Below, in pieces: positions 1-13,300 of a DNA stretch of 64,000 nucleotides. Under the pieces are notes generated by a model that made no database searches, had not been told where the DNA came from, and worked only from the letters and a program-made list of their open reading frames with translations. Source of the DNA: Congeria kusceri (taxonomy: Eukaryota > Mollusca > Bivalvia > Myida > Dreissenidae); NCBI GenBank assembly GCA_027627225.1, contig CM051033.1:45450816-45514815 (forward strand). The letters are read 5' to 3'. The position numbers and the translations under genes are program-made. Position 1 is the first letter of the stretch, and every line of letters starts with the position of its first letter.

Positions 1-127
1 TGTTTTATTAGAAATATGAGAAAAAGTATAAACAATTAGTAAATCTTAAACTATGGTAAGTTGTTCATTTCAGATTTGAAACCTAAAAGAATTGGTATGT
101 GTTTGCATAAATAAAATGATATCAAAA

Positions 128-164
128 CATGAATTTGGATATATACAATATATCCAAATTTATG
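128..164. repeat. Short AT-rich inverted repeat
   Basis: Two 16-nt arms (128-143 and 149-164) centred on acaat are complementary except for one base (catgaatttggatata against its complement). Intronic, just upstream of a tandem-repeat element. Role unknown. Confidence 0.6.
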
Positions 165-175
165 TTGTGACATTA

Positions 176-1145
176 TTATACCACCACCAACGAAGTTTAG
201 GGGGGTATATAGGAGTGTGCTTGTTGGTTTTTGTTTCCGGATGATAACTCAAAAAAGGCTTGACATATTCAAATAATTTTTGGTACACATGTGTAACATC
301 AAAGAATACAGGCCAAGTTCGATGTTGGTTACAAACCACTAAATTTGGACAGAGTTATGGCCCCTTTTCGACTTAAAATTCCCTAAAAACATGGTTTCCT
401 TATGATAACTCAAGAAAGGCTTGACATATTCAAATAGTTTTTGGTACACGTGTCTAACATCATAGAATGCAGGTCAATTTCGATGTCTGTTACAAACCCC
501 TACATTTTGACAGAGTTATGGCCTCTTTTTGACTTAAAATGCCCTAAAAGCATGATTTCGGGACGATAACTCAAGAATGGCTTGACATATTCAAATAATT
601 CTTGGGATGCATGTGTAGCATCATAAAATATGTGTCAAGTTCGACTTTAGTTACAAACAACAAAATTTTAACAGAGGTATGGCCCTTTATTTGACTTAAA
701 TTCCCTAAAAAGACGGTTTCCTGACAATAACTCAACAATGGCTTGACATTTTTAAATAATCATTGGTACACTTGTGTAGCATCATAAAATACAGGTCAAG
801 TTTGACTTTGGTTACAAACCACTAAATTTTGACACTGTTGTGGCCCCCCTTTTTGACTTAAATTCCAGAAAAACATAGACAATAACTCATGAAAGGCTTC
901 ACATATTTAAATTATTTTTGGTACATAGGTGTAACATCATAAAATACAGATCAAATTCAACTTTGGTTACAAACCACTAAATGTTGACAGAGTTATGGCT
1001 CCAATTGAAATTAAATTTTTCCAAATACACTGTTGACTGACCATTCAAAAATTAAAGCATTCTCTCGCCGTCCATTTCTTTCGAATGGATGCCATAGTTT
1101 TGTGACAAAACCATATTGTGGGGGTATATCCGTCACTCATATGAC
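176..1145. mobile_element. Hairpin-headed tandem-repeat element, copy A (about 160-bp unit)
   Basis: Starts ttataccaccaccaacg and soon reads ggggggtatatag, which can pair with the start. Then about five imperfect copies of a ~160-bp unit (each with ataactcaa..aggcttgacat and agagttatggc) and an end near gtatatccgtcactcat. A second copy with the same start and end lies at 49040-49862, so this is a dispersed element and not a local duplication. No coding capacity. Confidence 0.75.
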
Positions 1146-1213
1146 AATTCTCGTTGTGGCAACCAATAATTGTTTGGCACTGTATACGGTACAACTGTTG
1201 CATTTGCTGTCAG

Positions 1214-1323
1214 GTACGCCTTTCATGGTGCGTCTCCAGGAGCAGCTGAAATACTTTGTGGTGCAGAAAGTCAGCCAGGACCCGCTGTGGAAAGGCGTGC
1301 GCATCTATCTGTCAGGACACGAG
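1214..1323 (+). CDS. XRN1: XRN1 exon 1 of window (nuclease core)
   Basis: Acceptor tgctgtcag, donor GAG|gtaggt. The exon enters with two bases completing a Gly codon and ends in phase 0. It encodes [20 protein letters not shown] through IYLSGHE, matching XRN1 just before its GEGEHK motif. An open frame extends 5' to position 1033, but that part is intron and repeat. Confidence 0.93.
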
Positions 1324-4300
1324 GTAGGTGTAACTGTCATTGACAGTCTGTTTATAATGGCATTAACTGATTAAGATTACAATAAAAGCTTTCATTATGT
1401 CAGTGTGTGTGTGTCTTTTTGTTTACGAGGTAAACATTACTGCCATTGTTTTTCATGGCACTATGAAGAAAAGCTCTTCTGCTGACATTTATGTCCATGA
1501 CTGTGTTGGAATCCAAGTATAGGTTATGAGCATATAATATGATGATGAAAGTAGAAAGTCAATCAAAGTACGTAGCACATAGGTACATAGTTTGAAACAA
1601 AGATCTTGAATTATGTAAAATTGTCATACATTACTTTAACTTTTGCACCAAGATTTATTGTTTTATAGCCTAGAAATTAGATAAAAAAAACAACATTTAT
1701 CAATCTCTAGCCATAGCATATTCTTTTACTGAAACATCAAGTATTTAATCAAAGTCTATATAAAGGGTAATGTAGAAAAACAAGAGCAAAACTACAGAAT
1801 CTGAATATTCCATCTTTCAGACTCCAGGCGAGGGTGAACACAAGATCATGGACTTCATCCGGGCTGAGAGGGCCAGCCCGAGCTATGACCCCAACACCAG
1901 GCACTGCCTGTATGGGCTGGATGCAGATCTGGTACGCATGCTGGTCTTAGATTTGGGGCCAGTCTATATGTAAACAGGTCTAAGACAGAGTGGCAAGGTC
2001 CAGATTGGGGGCCAGTCTGTATTTGGTGAAACTGGCTTGCAGGTCTAAAAATGATAGGCCAGTCTATTTGCAAACAGTCTAGTATACATGTCTAAGATAG
2101 AGAGGCTCATATGTACTTAGTGGCCAGCTCATGAGTATACGTAAAGATGGATGGTTCAGTCTAAAACAAACTGACTGGTATGTGTTTGTAGATTATCCTT
2201 ATTGAAGAGCGAGTTGCTTATGTATGATCTGGGGTCCATTCTGTTAATGCAGAGCGAGTTGCTTATGTATGATCTGGGGTCCATTCTGTTAATGCAGAGT
2301 GAGTTGCTTATGTATGATCTGGGGTCCATTCTGTTAATGCAGAGTGAGTTGCTTATGTATGATCTGGGGTCCATTCTGTTAATGCAGAGTGAGTTGCTTA
2401 TGTATGATCGGGGGTCCATTCTGTTAATGCAGAGTGAGTTGCTTATGTATGATCTGGGGTCCATTCTGTTAATGCAGAGCGAGGTGCTTATGTATGATCT
2501 GGGGTCCATTCTGTTAATGCAGAGCGAGTTGCTTATGTATGATCGGGGGTCCATTCTGTTAATGCAGAGTGAGTTGCTTATGTATGATCTGGGGTCCATT
2601 CTGTTAATGCAGAGTGAGTTGCTTATGTATGATCTGGGGTCCATTCTGTTAATGCAGAGTGAGTTGCTTATGTATGATCTGGGGTCCATTCTGTTAATGC
2701 AGAGTGAGTTGCTTATGTATGATCTGGGGTCCATTCTGTTAATGCAGAGCGAGGTGCTTATGTATGATCTGGGGTCCATTCTGTTAATGCAGAGCGAGTT
2801 GCTTATGTATGATCGGGGGTCCATTCTGTTAATGCAGAGTGAGTTGCTTATGTATGATCTGGGGTCCATTCTGTTAATGCAGAGTGAGTTGCTTATGTAT
2901 GATCTGGGGTCCATTCTGTTAATGCAGAGCGAGTTGCTTATGTATGATCGGGGGTCCATTCTGTTAATGCAGAGTGAGTTGCTTATGTATGATCTGGGGT
3001 CCATTCTGTTAATGCAGAGTGAGTTGCTTATGTATGATCTGGGGTCCATTCTGTTAATGCAGAGTGAGTTGCTTATGTATGATCTGGGGTCCATTCTGTT
3101 AATGCAGAGCGAGGTGCTTATGTATGATCTGGGGTCCATTCTGTTAATGCAGAGCGAGTTGCTTATGTATGATCGGGGGTCCATTCTGTTAATGCAGAGT
3201 GAGTTGCTTATGTATGATCTGGGGTCCATTCTGTTAATGCAGAGTGAGTTGCTTATGTATGATCTGGGGTCCATTCTGTTTGTGAAAAAGTAAATCGTAA
3301 AAAGATGTATAGTTTCTATGTATGGAGGTTAGTCAAAAATAAAGGACCAAGGCTTTAAGTTATCAAAATCTCAGACAGTTCTAAGATTGAGAAGATACTA
3401 TTAGTCTGATTGAATCAAGTGAATGCAGTATCACCAGCAGTGTGGCTGGTCTATAAGCAGACTGACCTGCAGACAGATTGTGGCCAGACTATTTTTTCGA
3501 ACTGAGCTTTTATATTGTGCTATCATACTGTTACTGTGAAATGAAAAAGTCGTAAGATACAGTTTTATTTCTGGTAGTGTGTTCTCGGGCCAAAACGGGA
3601 TGAAATTATATAAATAACGTCATAGCATGAGATGTATTGTGTAAGTTGCATGTAAGGTACTCATGCGCTGCTGATAGTATAGTGTGGTGTGATACATTAG
3701 ATAAGTCTTCTTTGCAGATGATGCTGGGACTGGCGACACATGAACCCCACTTCTCACTCTTGAGAGAGGAAGTCCGTTTTGGGAAGACACCCAAACATAA
3801 GTCGTCAAAGAGGTATGATCATAAGGGGTCAATAACACAGTATTTTTTAGGTTTATTTTTAACCAGGTTTTCCTTTTTATCCGAAGGAAAACCCTGGTTA
3901 TTGGATTGGCAAATGTTGGCGGGCTACCATGCGGGCGGGCGTGAATAATTTCTTCAGGTTGCAACTCCTCCTACATTTCTCAAAGGATTTTGACCAAACT
4001 TTCACAGAACGATTGTCACACAATGCCCCAGCCCATATTTTCGGGCTTTTGTGATTCTATCAATTTGGGCAGAATTATGGCCCTTTGTTAATTTTGCACA
4101 TATATAATATATAGTGAACAATCTCTTCAGAGTGCAACTCCTCCTGCATTTCTCAATGGATTTCGACCAAACTTTCACAGAACTATTAGTGTTTAATCTA
4201 GAAATGCAGAGGGGCATGGCGCTTGACTTGGAAAAAGGGCATTTTATGCGCGGTGACACAGTTATAAGGGCATATTAGGTTTTTTTTGTTTTTTTTTCCT

Positions 4301-7300
4301 GAAGTAATATTTCAAACCAATAATGATATTTTATATAACCAAATGGTTATTTTATGTTTGATGCTTATTTAATCCCCAATTATTAACACATTTTATTTTT
4401 CCAATATTTAAATTGCTTCTTATTATTATTAAGTTATATTATTCCAAAGTTCCGAAAATTTGTATATTTATTATTCATAAGTATTTCCAATGTGCAAATT
4501 GGGAAATCATAAATGAAAATTTATGGACAACTGTCAAACTAAAACTGTTTATGGACAAGTCATGTTTATTAATGGAAAAATACTTATAAGTTACAACTTG
4601 TAATTATTTTTTATCTTTTTGATTGTAGGAAATATTTTTATTTTTTATCTTTTTGATTGTAGGAAATATTTTTATTTTCACCTTTATGGATTATGTGTTG
4701 TTGCTGTTGATTGTTCAAATTATGCCCCTGGGGTCAAAACTGGCCACGCCCCGGGGGTCACATGTTTTATATAGAATATATAACAAAATGACTTTAAAAA
4801 TCCTCTCCTCTGAAACTGCAAGGCCTAGAGGTTTCATAGTTGGTATGTAACATCCTATAGTGGTCCTCTACAAAGATTGTTCAAATTATGCCCCATGGGT
4901 CAAAACTGGCCACGCCCCAGGGGTCACATGGTTTATATAGAATATATAGCAAAATGACTTTAAAAATCATCTCCTCTGAAACCGCAGGGCCCAGAGGTTT
5001 CATATTTGGTTTGTAACATCCATTAGTGGTCATTTACAAAGTTTGTTCAAATTATGCCCCTGGGGTCAAAACGGGCCACGCCCGGGGGTCACATGGTTTA
5101 TATAGAATATATAGCAATATGACCTTAAAAATCTTCTCCTCTGAAACCACAAGGCCCAGAGGTTTCATATTTGGTATGCACCATCTTATAGTGGTCCTCT
5201 ACAAAGATTGTTCAAATTATGCCCCTGGGGTCAAAACTGGCCACGCCATCGGGGTCACATGGTTTATATAGACTTAAATAGCAAAATGTCTTTAAAAATC
5301 TTCTCTGAAACCGTAAGGCCCAGAGGTTTCATATTTGGAATGTAACATCCTTTAGTGGTCCTCTACAAATATTATTCAATTTTTGCCCCTAGGGTCAAAA
5401 CTGGCCACGCCCCGGGGGTCACATGATTTATAAATACTTTAATAGCAAAATGACTTTAAAAATCTTCTCCTCAGAAACTGCAAGGCCCAGAGGTTTCTTA
5501 TTTGGTATGTAACATCGTATAGTGGTCCTCTACAAAGATTGTTCAAATTATGCCCCTGAGGTCAAAACTGGCCACGCCCTGGGGTCAAATGTTTTATAAA
5601 AACGTAAATTGTATAGCAAAATCTTCTTCTGAAACTGCAAGGCCCAGAGGTTTCATATTTGGTATGTAACATCCTGTAGTGGTCCTCTACAAAGATTGTT
5701 TAAATTATGCCCCATGGGTCAAAACTGACCTCACCCCAGGGGTAACATGGTTTATATAAATTCATATAGCAAAATGGCTTTAATATTCTAATCCTCAGAA
5801 ACCGCAAGGCCTAGAGGTTTCATATTTGATATGTATATGTGGTCCTATACAAATATTGTTCAAATTATGCCCCTGGGGTCAAAACTGGTCACGCCCAGGG
5901 GTCACATGGTTTATATCGACTTACATAGCAAAATGACTTTAAAAATTCTCTCTTCTGAAACGGCAAGGCCCACAGCTTTCCTATATGTAGTACGTAACAT
6001 TGCATAGTGGTTCTCTCCAAAGATTGTTCAAATTATGCCCCTGGTTTCAAATCGGGCCACACCCCAAGGGGTCACATGGTTTATATAGACTTAATTCACA
6101 GAATGACATTAAAAAGCTTTACCTTAAACCGCAAGGCCCAGAGTTTTGTTAAGATTGTTCAAATTATGCCCCTGGGATAAAAATAAGCCACACCTTGGAG
6201 ATGCAAATTCTAATTGGGTTACAAGTTCTCAGGTGAGCGTCCTAGGGCCCTCAGGGCTTTCTTGTTTAGTTTGCCAGAAATGAAGATTAATTTAAAAATG
6301 TTTGATATGAAAACGAACTAAGTCCATTTGTATAGGTTGTGTAGATGGGACAATGTGTACCTTCCCCTGCTAATTTGACTGTTGTCTTGTAATATTCATA
6401 TTGTATGTATTGACTTGGACAGGCATACATTTGTATTCACGGGCATTTTAAAGGTTCTTCAATATTCAAAAGGTATTTATAAATTAAGTTAAAAGCCATG
6501 TGTATTGAAAAATAATCTGTTATCATAATTGTACGAGTGTAGATAGAATTGTGGTTTTGTTCTCAATGGTGGGCTTACTGATGGAGCTCACTCAACCCAG
6601 TGTACTTCCCATATGGAAATGATTAGTGTAGAGTTCCTCATTGGTGGGCTTACTGATGGAGCTCACTCAACCCAGTGTATTTCCCATATGGAAATGTTCA
6701 TTGGTGGGCTTACATATGGAGCTCACTCAACCCAGTGTACTTCCCATATGGAAATGATTAGTGTAGAGTTCCTCATTGGTGGGCTTACATATGGAGCTCA
6801 CTCAACCCAGTGTACGTCCCATATGGAAATGTCTAGTGTAGAGTTCCTCATTGGTGGGCTTACTGATGGAGCTCACTCAACCCAGTGTACTTCCCATATG
6901 GAAATGATTAGTGTAGAGTTCCTCATTGGTGGGCTTACTGATGGAGCTCACTCAACCCAGTGTACTTCCCATATGGAAATGATTAGTGTAGAGTTCCTCA
7001 TTGGCGGGCTTGGAGCTCACTCAACCCAGTGTATTTCCCAACTCAACCCAGTGTACTTCCCATATGGAAATGATTAGTGTAGAGTTCCTCATTGGTGGGC
7101 TTACTGATGGAGCTCACTTAACCCAGTGTACTTCCCATATGGAAATAATTAGTGTAGAGTTCCTCATTGGTGGGCTTACTGATGGAGCTCACTCGACCCA
7201 GTGTATTTCCCATATGGAAATGATTAGTGTAGAGTTCCTCATTGGTGGGCTTACTGATGGAGCTCACTTAACCCAGTGTACTTCCCATATGGAAATGATT

Positions 7301-10300
7301 AGTGTAGAGTTCCTCATTGGTGGGCTTACTGATGGAGCTCACTTAACCCAGTGTACTTCCCATATGGAAATAATTAGTGTAGAGTTCCTCATTGGTGGGC
7401 TTACTGATGGAGCTCACTCAACCCAGTGTATTTCCCATATGGAAATGATTAGTGTAGAGTTCCTCATTGGTGGGCTTACTGATGGAGCTCACTTAACCCA
7501 GTGTACTTCCCATATGGAAATGATTAGTGTAGAGTTCCTCATTGGTGGGCTTGGAGCTCACTCAACCCAGTGTATTTCCCAACTCAACCCAGTGTACTTC
7601 CCATATGGAAATGATTAGTGTAGAGTTCCTCATTGGTGGGCTTACTGATGGAGCTCACTCAACCCAGTGTACTTCCCATATGGAAATGTCTAGTGTAGAG
7701 TTTCTCATTGGTGGGCTTACTGATGGAGCTCACTCGACCCAGTGTACTTCCCATATGGAAATGTCTAGTGTAGAGTTTCTCATTGGTGGGCTTACTGATG
7801 GAGCTCACTCAACCCAGTGTACTTCCCATATGGAAATGATTAGTGTAGAGTTCCTCATTGGTGGGCTTACTGATGGAGCTCACTCAACCCAGTGTGCTTC
7901 CCATATGGAAATGTCTAGTGTAGAGTTCCTCATTGGTGGGCTTACTGATGGAGCTCACTCAAACCAGTGTACTTCCCATATGGAAATGTCTAGTGTAGAG
8001 TTTCTCATTGGTGGGCTTACTGATGGAGCTCACTCGACCCAGTGTACTTCCCATATGGAAATGATTAGTGTAGAGTTCCTCATTGGTGGGCACTAGACAT
8101 TTCCATATAGGAAGTACACTGGGTCGAGTGAGCTCCATCAGTAAGATGGAGCTCACTCGACCCAGTGTACTTCCTATATGGAAATGTCTAGTGTAGAGTT
8201 TCTCAATGGTGGGCTTACTGATGGAGCTCACTCGACCCAGTGTACTTCCTATATGGAAATGTCTACTGTAGAGTTTCAGCAGATGTTTTATGAAATAAAT
8301 TTTTTTGCTAATTCAAATACATAAACAAGACATCAGATATTTAGAATCTGGGATAACCGCCTGACTGCCAGGTAGCTCAGTTGGTAGGGTGGTGGACTGT
8401 CAATCAGGGGTTCGTGAGTCCAGCCCAGTTGCATAATGTGTGTCGGGATTGGTCATGAAATAATTTCCACGGCCATTCTACTCCTACCTCTGATTCAAGT
8501 AAGGCAGTAGTCATTTACTGGTATAAGTATGTGCACTTGATACCAGTAAACCGCTTAGGTTGACTAAGCTTGCGCAGGAAAAGTGTGATTAGGTTAACTG
8601 ACTGCTGTTATATGACTGATATCTCAGAAATCTAGCAGGTTGTTGTCTACTTCTGTATCATCTAAACTGGAACTGAAAACAATAGTTTTAATAAAGTTGT
8701 ATTGACATCAACCTGTGCAATGCATTGACCAATTATCTTCTTATTGATGTTGAGGAAAATGTTTAGCGATTTCTGAAAATAAAACTGTTTATTAAGATTT
8801 ATCTTAATATGTAAAGAGTGCTGTTTCTTTTATATTATGAAAGATAATCTTAAAGATTTAGTATAACCCCTACCTTGATAAAGATGGAGTATAACCCCTA
8901 CCTTGATAAAGATGGAGTATAACCCCTACCTTGATAAAGATAGAGTATAACCCCTACCTTGTTTCTGTAAATGCTCGAACCAATATCTTAGAAATCCTGG
9001 TGAGTTTGTAAATTGTGGTCCTGCTGACTTCAACTATTCATTAGCCGTATATCCTCCCTACTCATTGGTGTAAAACTAATTAAAGGGACGAATGAATTCA
9101 CAGTAGGGATGGCATCGAATACCAATATCGGTATTCAAATATTCGCATTTTCATTAATTCGAATTTTCGCATAGATTTTCATGTAAACTACTTTGAGCTT
9201 TGTGATCTAGTCGACATTCTATAACTATTTTGTATAAGTTTTCAGTACCAATTAATGAGTAACATCTTCATTAGCATATTGAACAATATTTGAATAAATT
9301 AATTACGTTCTGTTCATAAATAAATAAAAGAAATAAAGGTCACGGTTTTAATTATTCTTTTGTTAAAGAAGTTATTCATAATCCATAATCCATATATTTC
9401 TAATCTGTTTAGATACGTACCTCTCACTAAGCATACTTTTAATTTGAGCAATATTTCTCAGCTATAATGACTGCTAAATGTGTGATCGCACTTCTGTAAT
9501 ACATGTTTGTGACACTTAAGGTTTTATTTCAAATTAACCATTGTGGTTTCACGTTGTCTGATGAAGGTATGTCTTACTGGCAACTAGACGAGTGACTGCT
9601 GACACCTACTTGTATATTCAATATCTCTTAAATGTAGTCTGACACATGACACGGGACACTTCTATTGAAAACACGGTATAACTGGAGGTATTTATTGGTG
9701 AAATACTTTTTTATGTTAAAAGAAAAATACTTTTTATGATAAGGTTTTTAAAACAATACAAATGTGCGAATATTCGAATGGCATTTTAACTATTGAATAG
9801 TAGTCATTCAATCAAATATTCTAATAGTTTTGCCATCCCTAATTCACAGACATAGACATCTTACTGTGGGTTAAAGTCTCTGACTGTTGATCATTTGCCC
9901 CTTACCACTGTAGGCCCAGACTACAGTAGACTCAAGCCTTAATTGGCTCAGATTCTTTTAAGTGAGAAAGCTAAGCATCTAGCTTATAGAAGATCAGTGG
10001 TTCTACCCAGGTGCCTGCATGTTTTTTGTCTTTGTCCGACATGAAAAGCTGGAAATCGCCATACTATAACTGGCTGATGATTGTGACATTAAATCCAATA
10101 AGCAGTAGGCAAAAATGGTCAGATACAACTAGGAGTACAACTTCTGAAAAAAGACTGTTGATTTCAAAGTGCTTGATACTATTGGTATTAGTAACTGTGT
10201 GAAACGTTGCAAGCTGGTTTGTGATTGATGTAACATATTCAGCAGTGTTCATGTTTATTGTACTTATAACCTTATGTCTATACATGTATTTAGGTTAGTT

Positions 10301-13300
10301 AATGGTATGTTAGTATTATTAGTTGATAAATTAAAAAAACACAGTCATCACGCTGAACAGTTGCCTATTGTTAACATTGAAGGGGAATTTCCATTTGTGA
10401 GTCAATTGAAACATAACTATGCTATGCTTAGTGTTTAAACATTCCTACTTTATGACAAGAAATATATACTTTTTCCTCCTTTTTTCCTACGTTTTTTAAA
10501 AGAAAGCTCCTATTTTTTTCCTACTTTTTCACTGTGTGGGAGTTGACAGCCTGTAGGCGTAAACAATTATATCTGTTTCTGGTTACCCGACCTACACTAA
10601 AAAAAGCCCCGACCCTAGAACATTTGATTGAGTGGATCAGATATTGTTTTGTTTAGTTTACTTTTTTTCCAATAATTAAATGTTTTTTGGATAAATATGT
10701 GTTTTGTTTTGATAGCATCCACTTCAAAACAATGTTTTATGATATTAGAGACATGTTCAGAATATTCATTCAGTTTTAGAATCTTCAAGTTGACCATTTA
10801 CCAAAATATAAAAGTAATAATAATAAAATAATTCCCTACCTACCTACCCAAATTTTTTTGGGCATGTAACCTGAAACAAACATTTTTTTTTTTTTACGCC
10901 TTAACATAACAGTAGATATTTTAGGTACATAGAAAGATATATTGCTCAGAGTTGAGTTCATGATTTGAATAAGAGTAATGTTCAGTATTCTGCATTTAAA
11001 AGGTACTTTATTTACGTAATGATTATCTGAGGATGTTATTGAGAATATAGTAATGCAGCAACCTTACAGCCTGGTCCCAATAAGTGAACATTTGTTTACA
11101 ATAATTGATTTCAATATGTAACAGACATGATCTTGTAGACCAGGGCATAGCCGTGAAGGCGATGTGGGCGATAACTTCGCCCTGGAGCTATTAACATCGC
11201 CCATAAATTTAATCAAGGAGAAGTCCACTTCGCCGTCTGTTTTAAACTTCGCATAGTAATATTTATCAATCAAAGACCAGTCATAAAAGCTTTGAAGTCA
11301 ACTTCCATAAAAAAGAGAGCGTAATCAAAGTAAATTTCAAAAACACACATAATTACCTGATACGCAAAACACATATCAATCCATACTAGATATAAATATT
11401 CATGTTAATATCCAATAATTTCCCTGGTAATACAGTTTCCATTTTAATTCCAAGAAGTTTATTTCATTACCCCATTTAAATATCCATTTTATTCCATGCA
11501 ATAAAGAAACTGTCTGATTTTGTTCACACCCTTGACATTTCCTCTGGAATGCTAATTCATTAATGCTCTATGGACAGTGCTTGCATTGTTCAGGTACAGT
11601 GGTATTGATTGATGCTTTTCTCACTGACCACATTGTGCTATGTGTTACACACTTAGTTCTACAAACTGCTAGGCAATGGCCCCATCTTGGCAGTCACATC
11701 AAAGACTTTTTGAAGTCAAATGGACACCATTGCTATTAGCTTTTTTGCTAATGGCCTGCAGATTTGAAAGCCCAATCTAATTGATTACATCAGGCTGTCA
11801 CTCTTCTTAGATTTAACATGTGTTATTATTAATGACTGGTGTTTTTAAAGGATTTTATTGTTTGAAATTAGATAAATAATTGCAAGGTAATTTTAACGAA
11901 GTGTTTTATTTAAAAAAATGAATTAATAACTAACAAAATATAATTAATATATGATTAATTTTTAATTCCAAAAAAACAATGTTTTATGATGCACTGTGAA
12001 CGTTTAGATAAAAAAAAATATTTAAATTTAAACTTTTATTGATGTGTGTATTGCTAGAATGGAAACTTGGAAAAAAAACTTGGAAACTAAAATAATGTAA
12101 TACAACTTGAAAATATCCTTGTTATTAAGACCACAGACCCCTGAAGAAACAACGTTTCATCTGCTACACCTGTCCCTGTTTCGAGAGTACTTGGACTTTG
12201 AGTTTTCTGCTCTCCGCGACAAGTTGACAGACTTTGAGTACAACTTGGAGAACATTATCGATGACTGGGTGCTGATGGGCTTTCTGGTGGGCAATGACTT
12301 TATACCGCACCTGCCTAACCTGCATATCAACCATGATGCCTTGCCTCTGCTTTGGAGGACATACATGGAAGTGCTTCCACAATGTCGAGGTACATCATTC
12401 TTCTCCACCTTTTCTCTGTGGTCTTTCTCAACTATCTTTTTTATCATGCCCGTGTGCATGTATAGCCAGTTTTCATGGCTGGACTATATATTGAAAGTCT
12501 ATGTTAGCGCTAAGAGATAAAACATAGTTGCCAAATATACAAGTACCTTTGAAATATTCTCAACAGAAAATGTGAAAATATGTTCATTTTTAAATATTTT
12601 CCAAACTTTACGTAGACACTGGGTATTTTGGCTGCAGGTAAAACTAACACAGATAGTTTTGGTTTGGATTTTTTTGTCAAAGAAAAACTTAAATAATCAT
12701 ATAACTGCTTGCATATCTTCTGTCGTGTTCTGCTGTCACGACGCTTCTATCATTATTATGCCCCCCTTTGAAGGAGTGCGGGTATATTGCTTTGCAACTG
12801 TCCGTCGGATGGTCTGTCAGTCTGTCCGTAGACCATTTAGTTTCCGCATGATATCTAGAGAACGCTTTGACCTACAATCATTTAAGTTGGTATGCTGGTT
12901 ACTTGAGAGGAAAGGAAGATGCCTATCAATTTGGAGGTCAACAGGTCAAAGGTCAAGGTGACAGAGGCTTGTAACATGAAAACTGTATCCTCTGTAGACC
13001 ATTTCGTTTCCGCATGATATGTAGAAGCTTTGACCTACGATCATCCAAGTTGGTATGCTGGTTACTTGGGAGAAATGGAAGACGCCTATTAATTTTGAGG
13101 TCAACAGGTCAAAGGTCAAGGTAACAGGGGCTTGTAACATGAAAACTGTTTTCTCCGACCATTTTGTTTCCGCAGGTGATCTATTTGATGTTTAAATCAA
13201 ACAGAAAACAGGTATCCTTGTATAATAGACTGTAAAAATAAATCCATAATTATACTCTTTCTTTCAGCTTTATGCTTACTTTCTAGAGCATCAACGTTAA

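Noticed and set aside
1033..1213. ORF start at 1033 as the XRN1 start codon
   Set aside because: The segment is repeat and intron; homology starts only at 1214 and the real N-terminus (first ~150 residues) lies upstream of the window.
2156..3293. Two opposite ORFs of 372 and 363 codons
   Set aside because: Both are pure translations of the 45-bp minisatellite; they exist because the unit is a multiple of three without stops.
6613..8231. Chain of ORFs with repeats like [16 protein letters not shown]
   Set aside because: Products of the 75-bp noncoding minisatellite in an XRN1 intron; frame jumps at each shortened unit, no other coding evidence.
2207..8275. CRISPR-like arrays
   Set aside because: Repeats are directly adjacent without unique spacers, units are long, and the locus is eukaryotic.
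8364..8440. tRNA gene
   Set aside because: The A and B boxes are present but the arms do not pair properly and the sequence continues as a SINE body shared with 46682-46987.
12131..12136. Alternative acceptor ccacag for exon 4
   Set aside because: It would break phase with exon 3, while the AG at 12128-12129 restores Arg and continuous homology.
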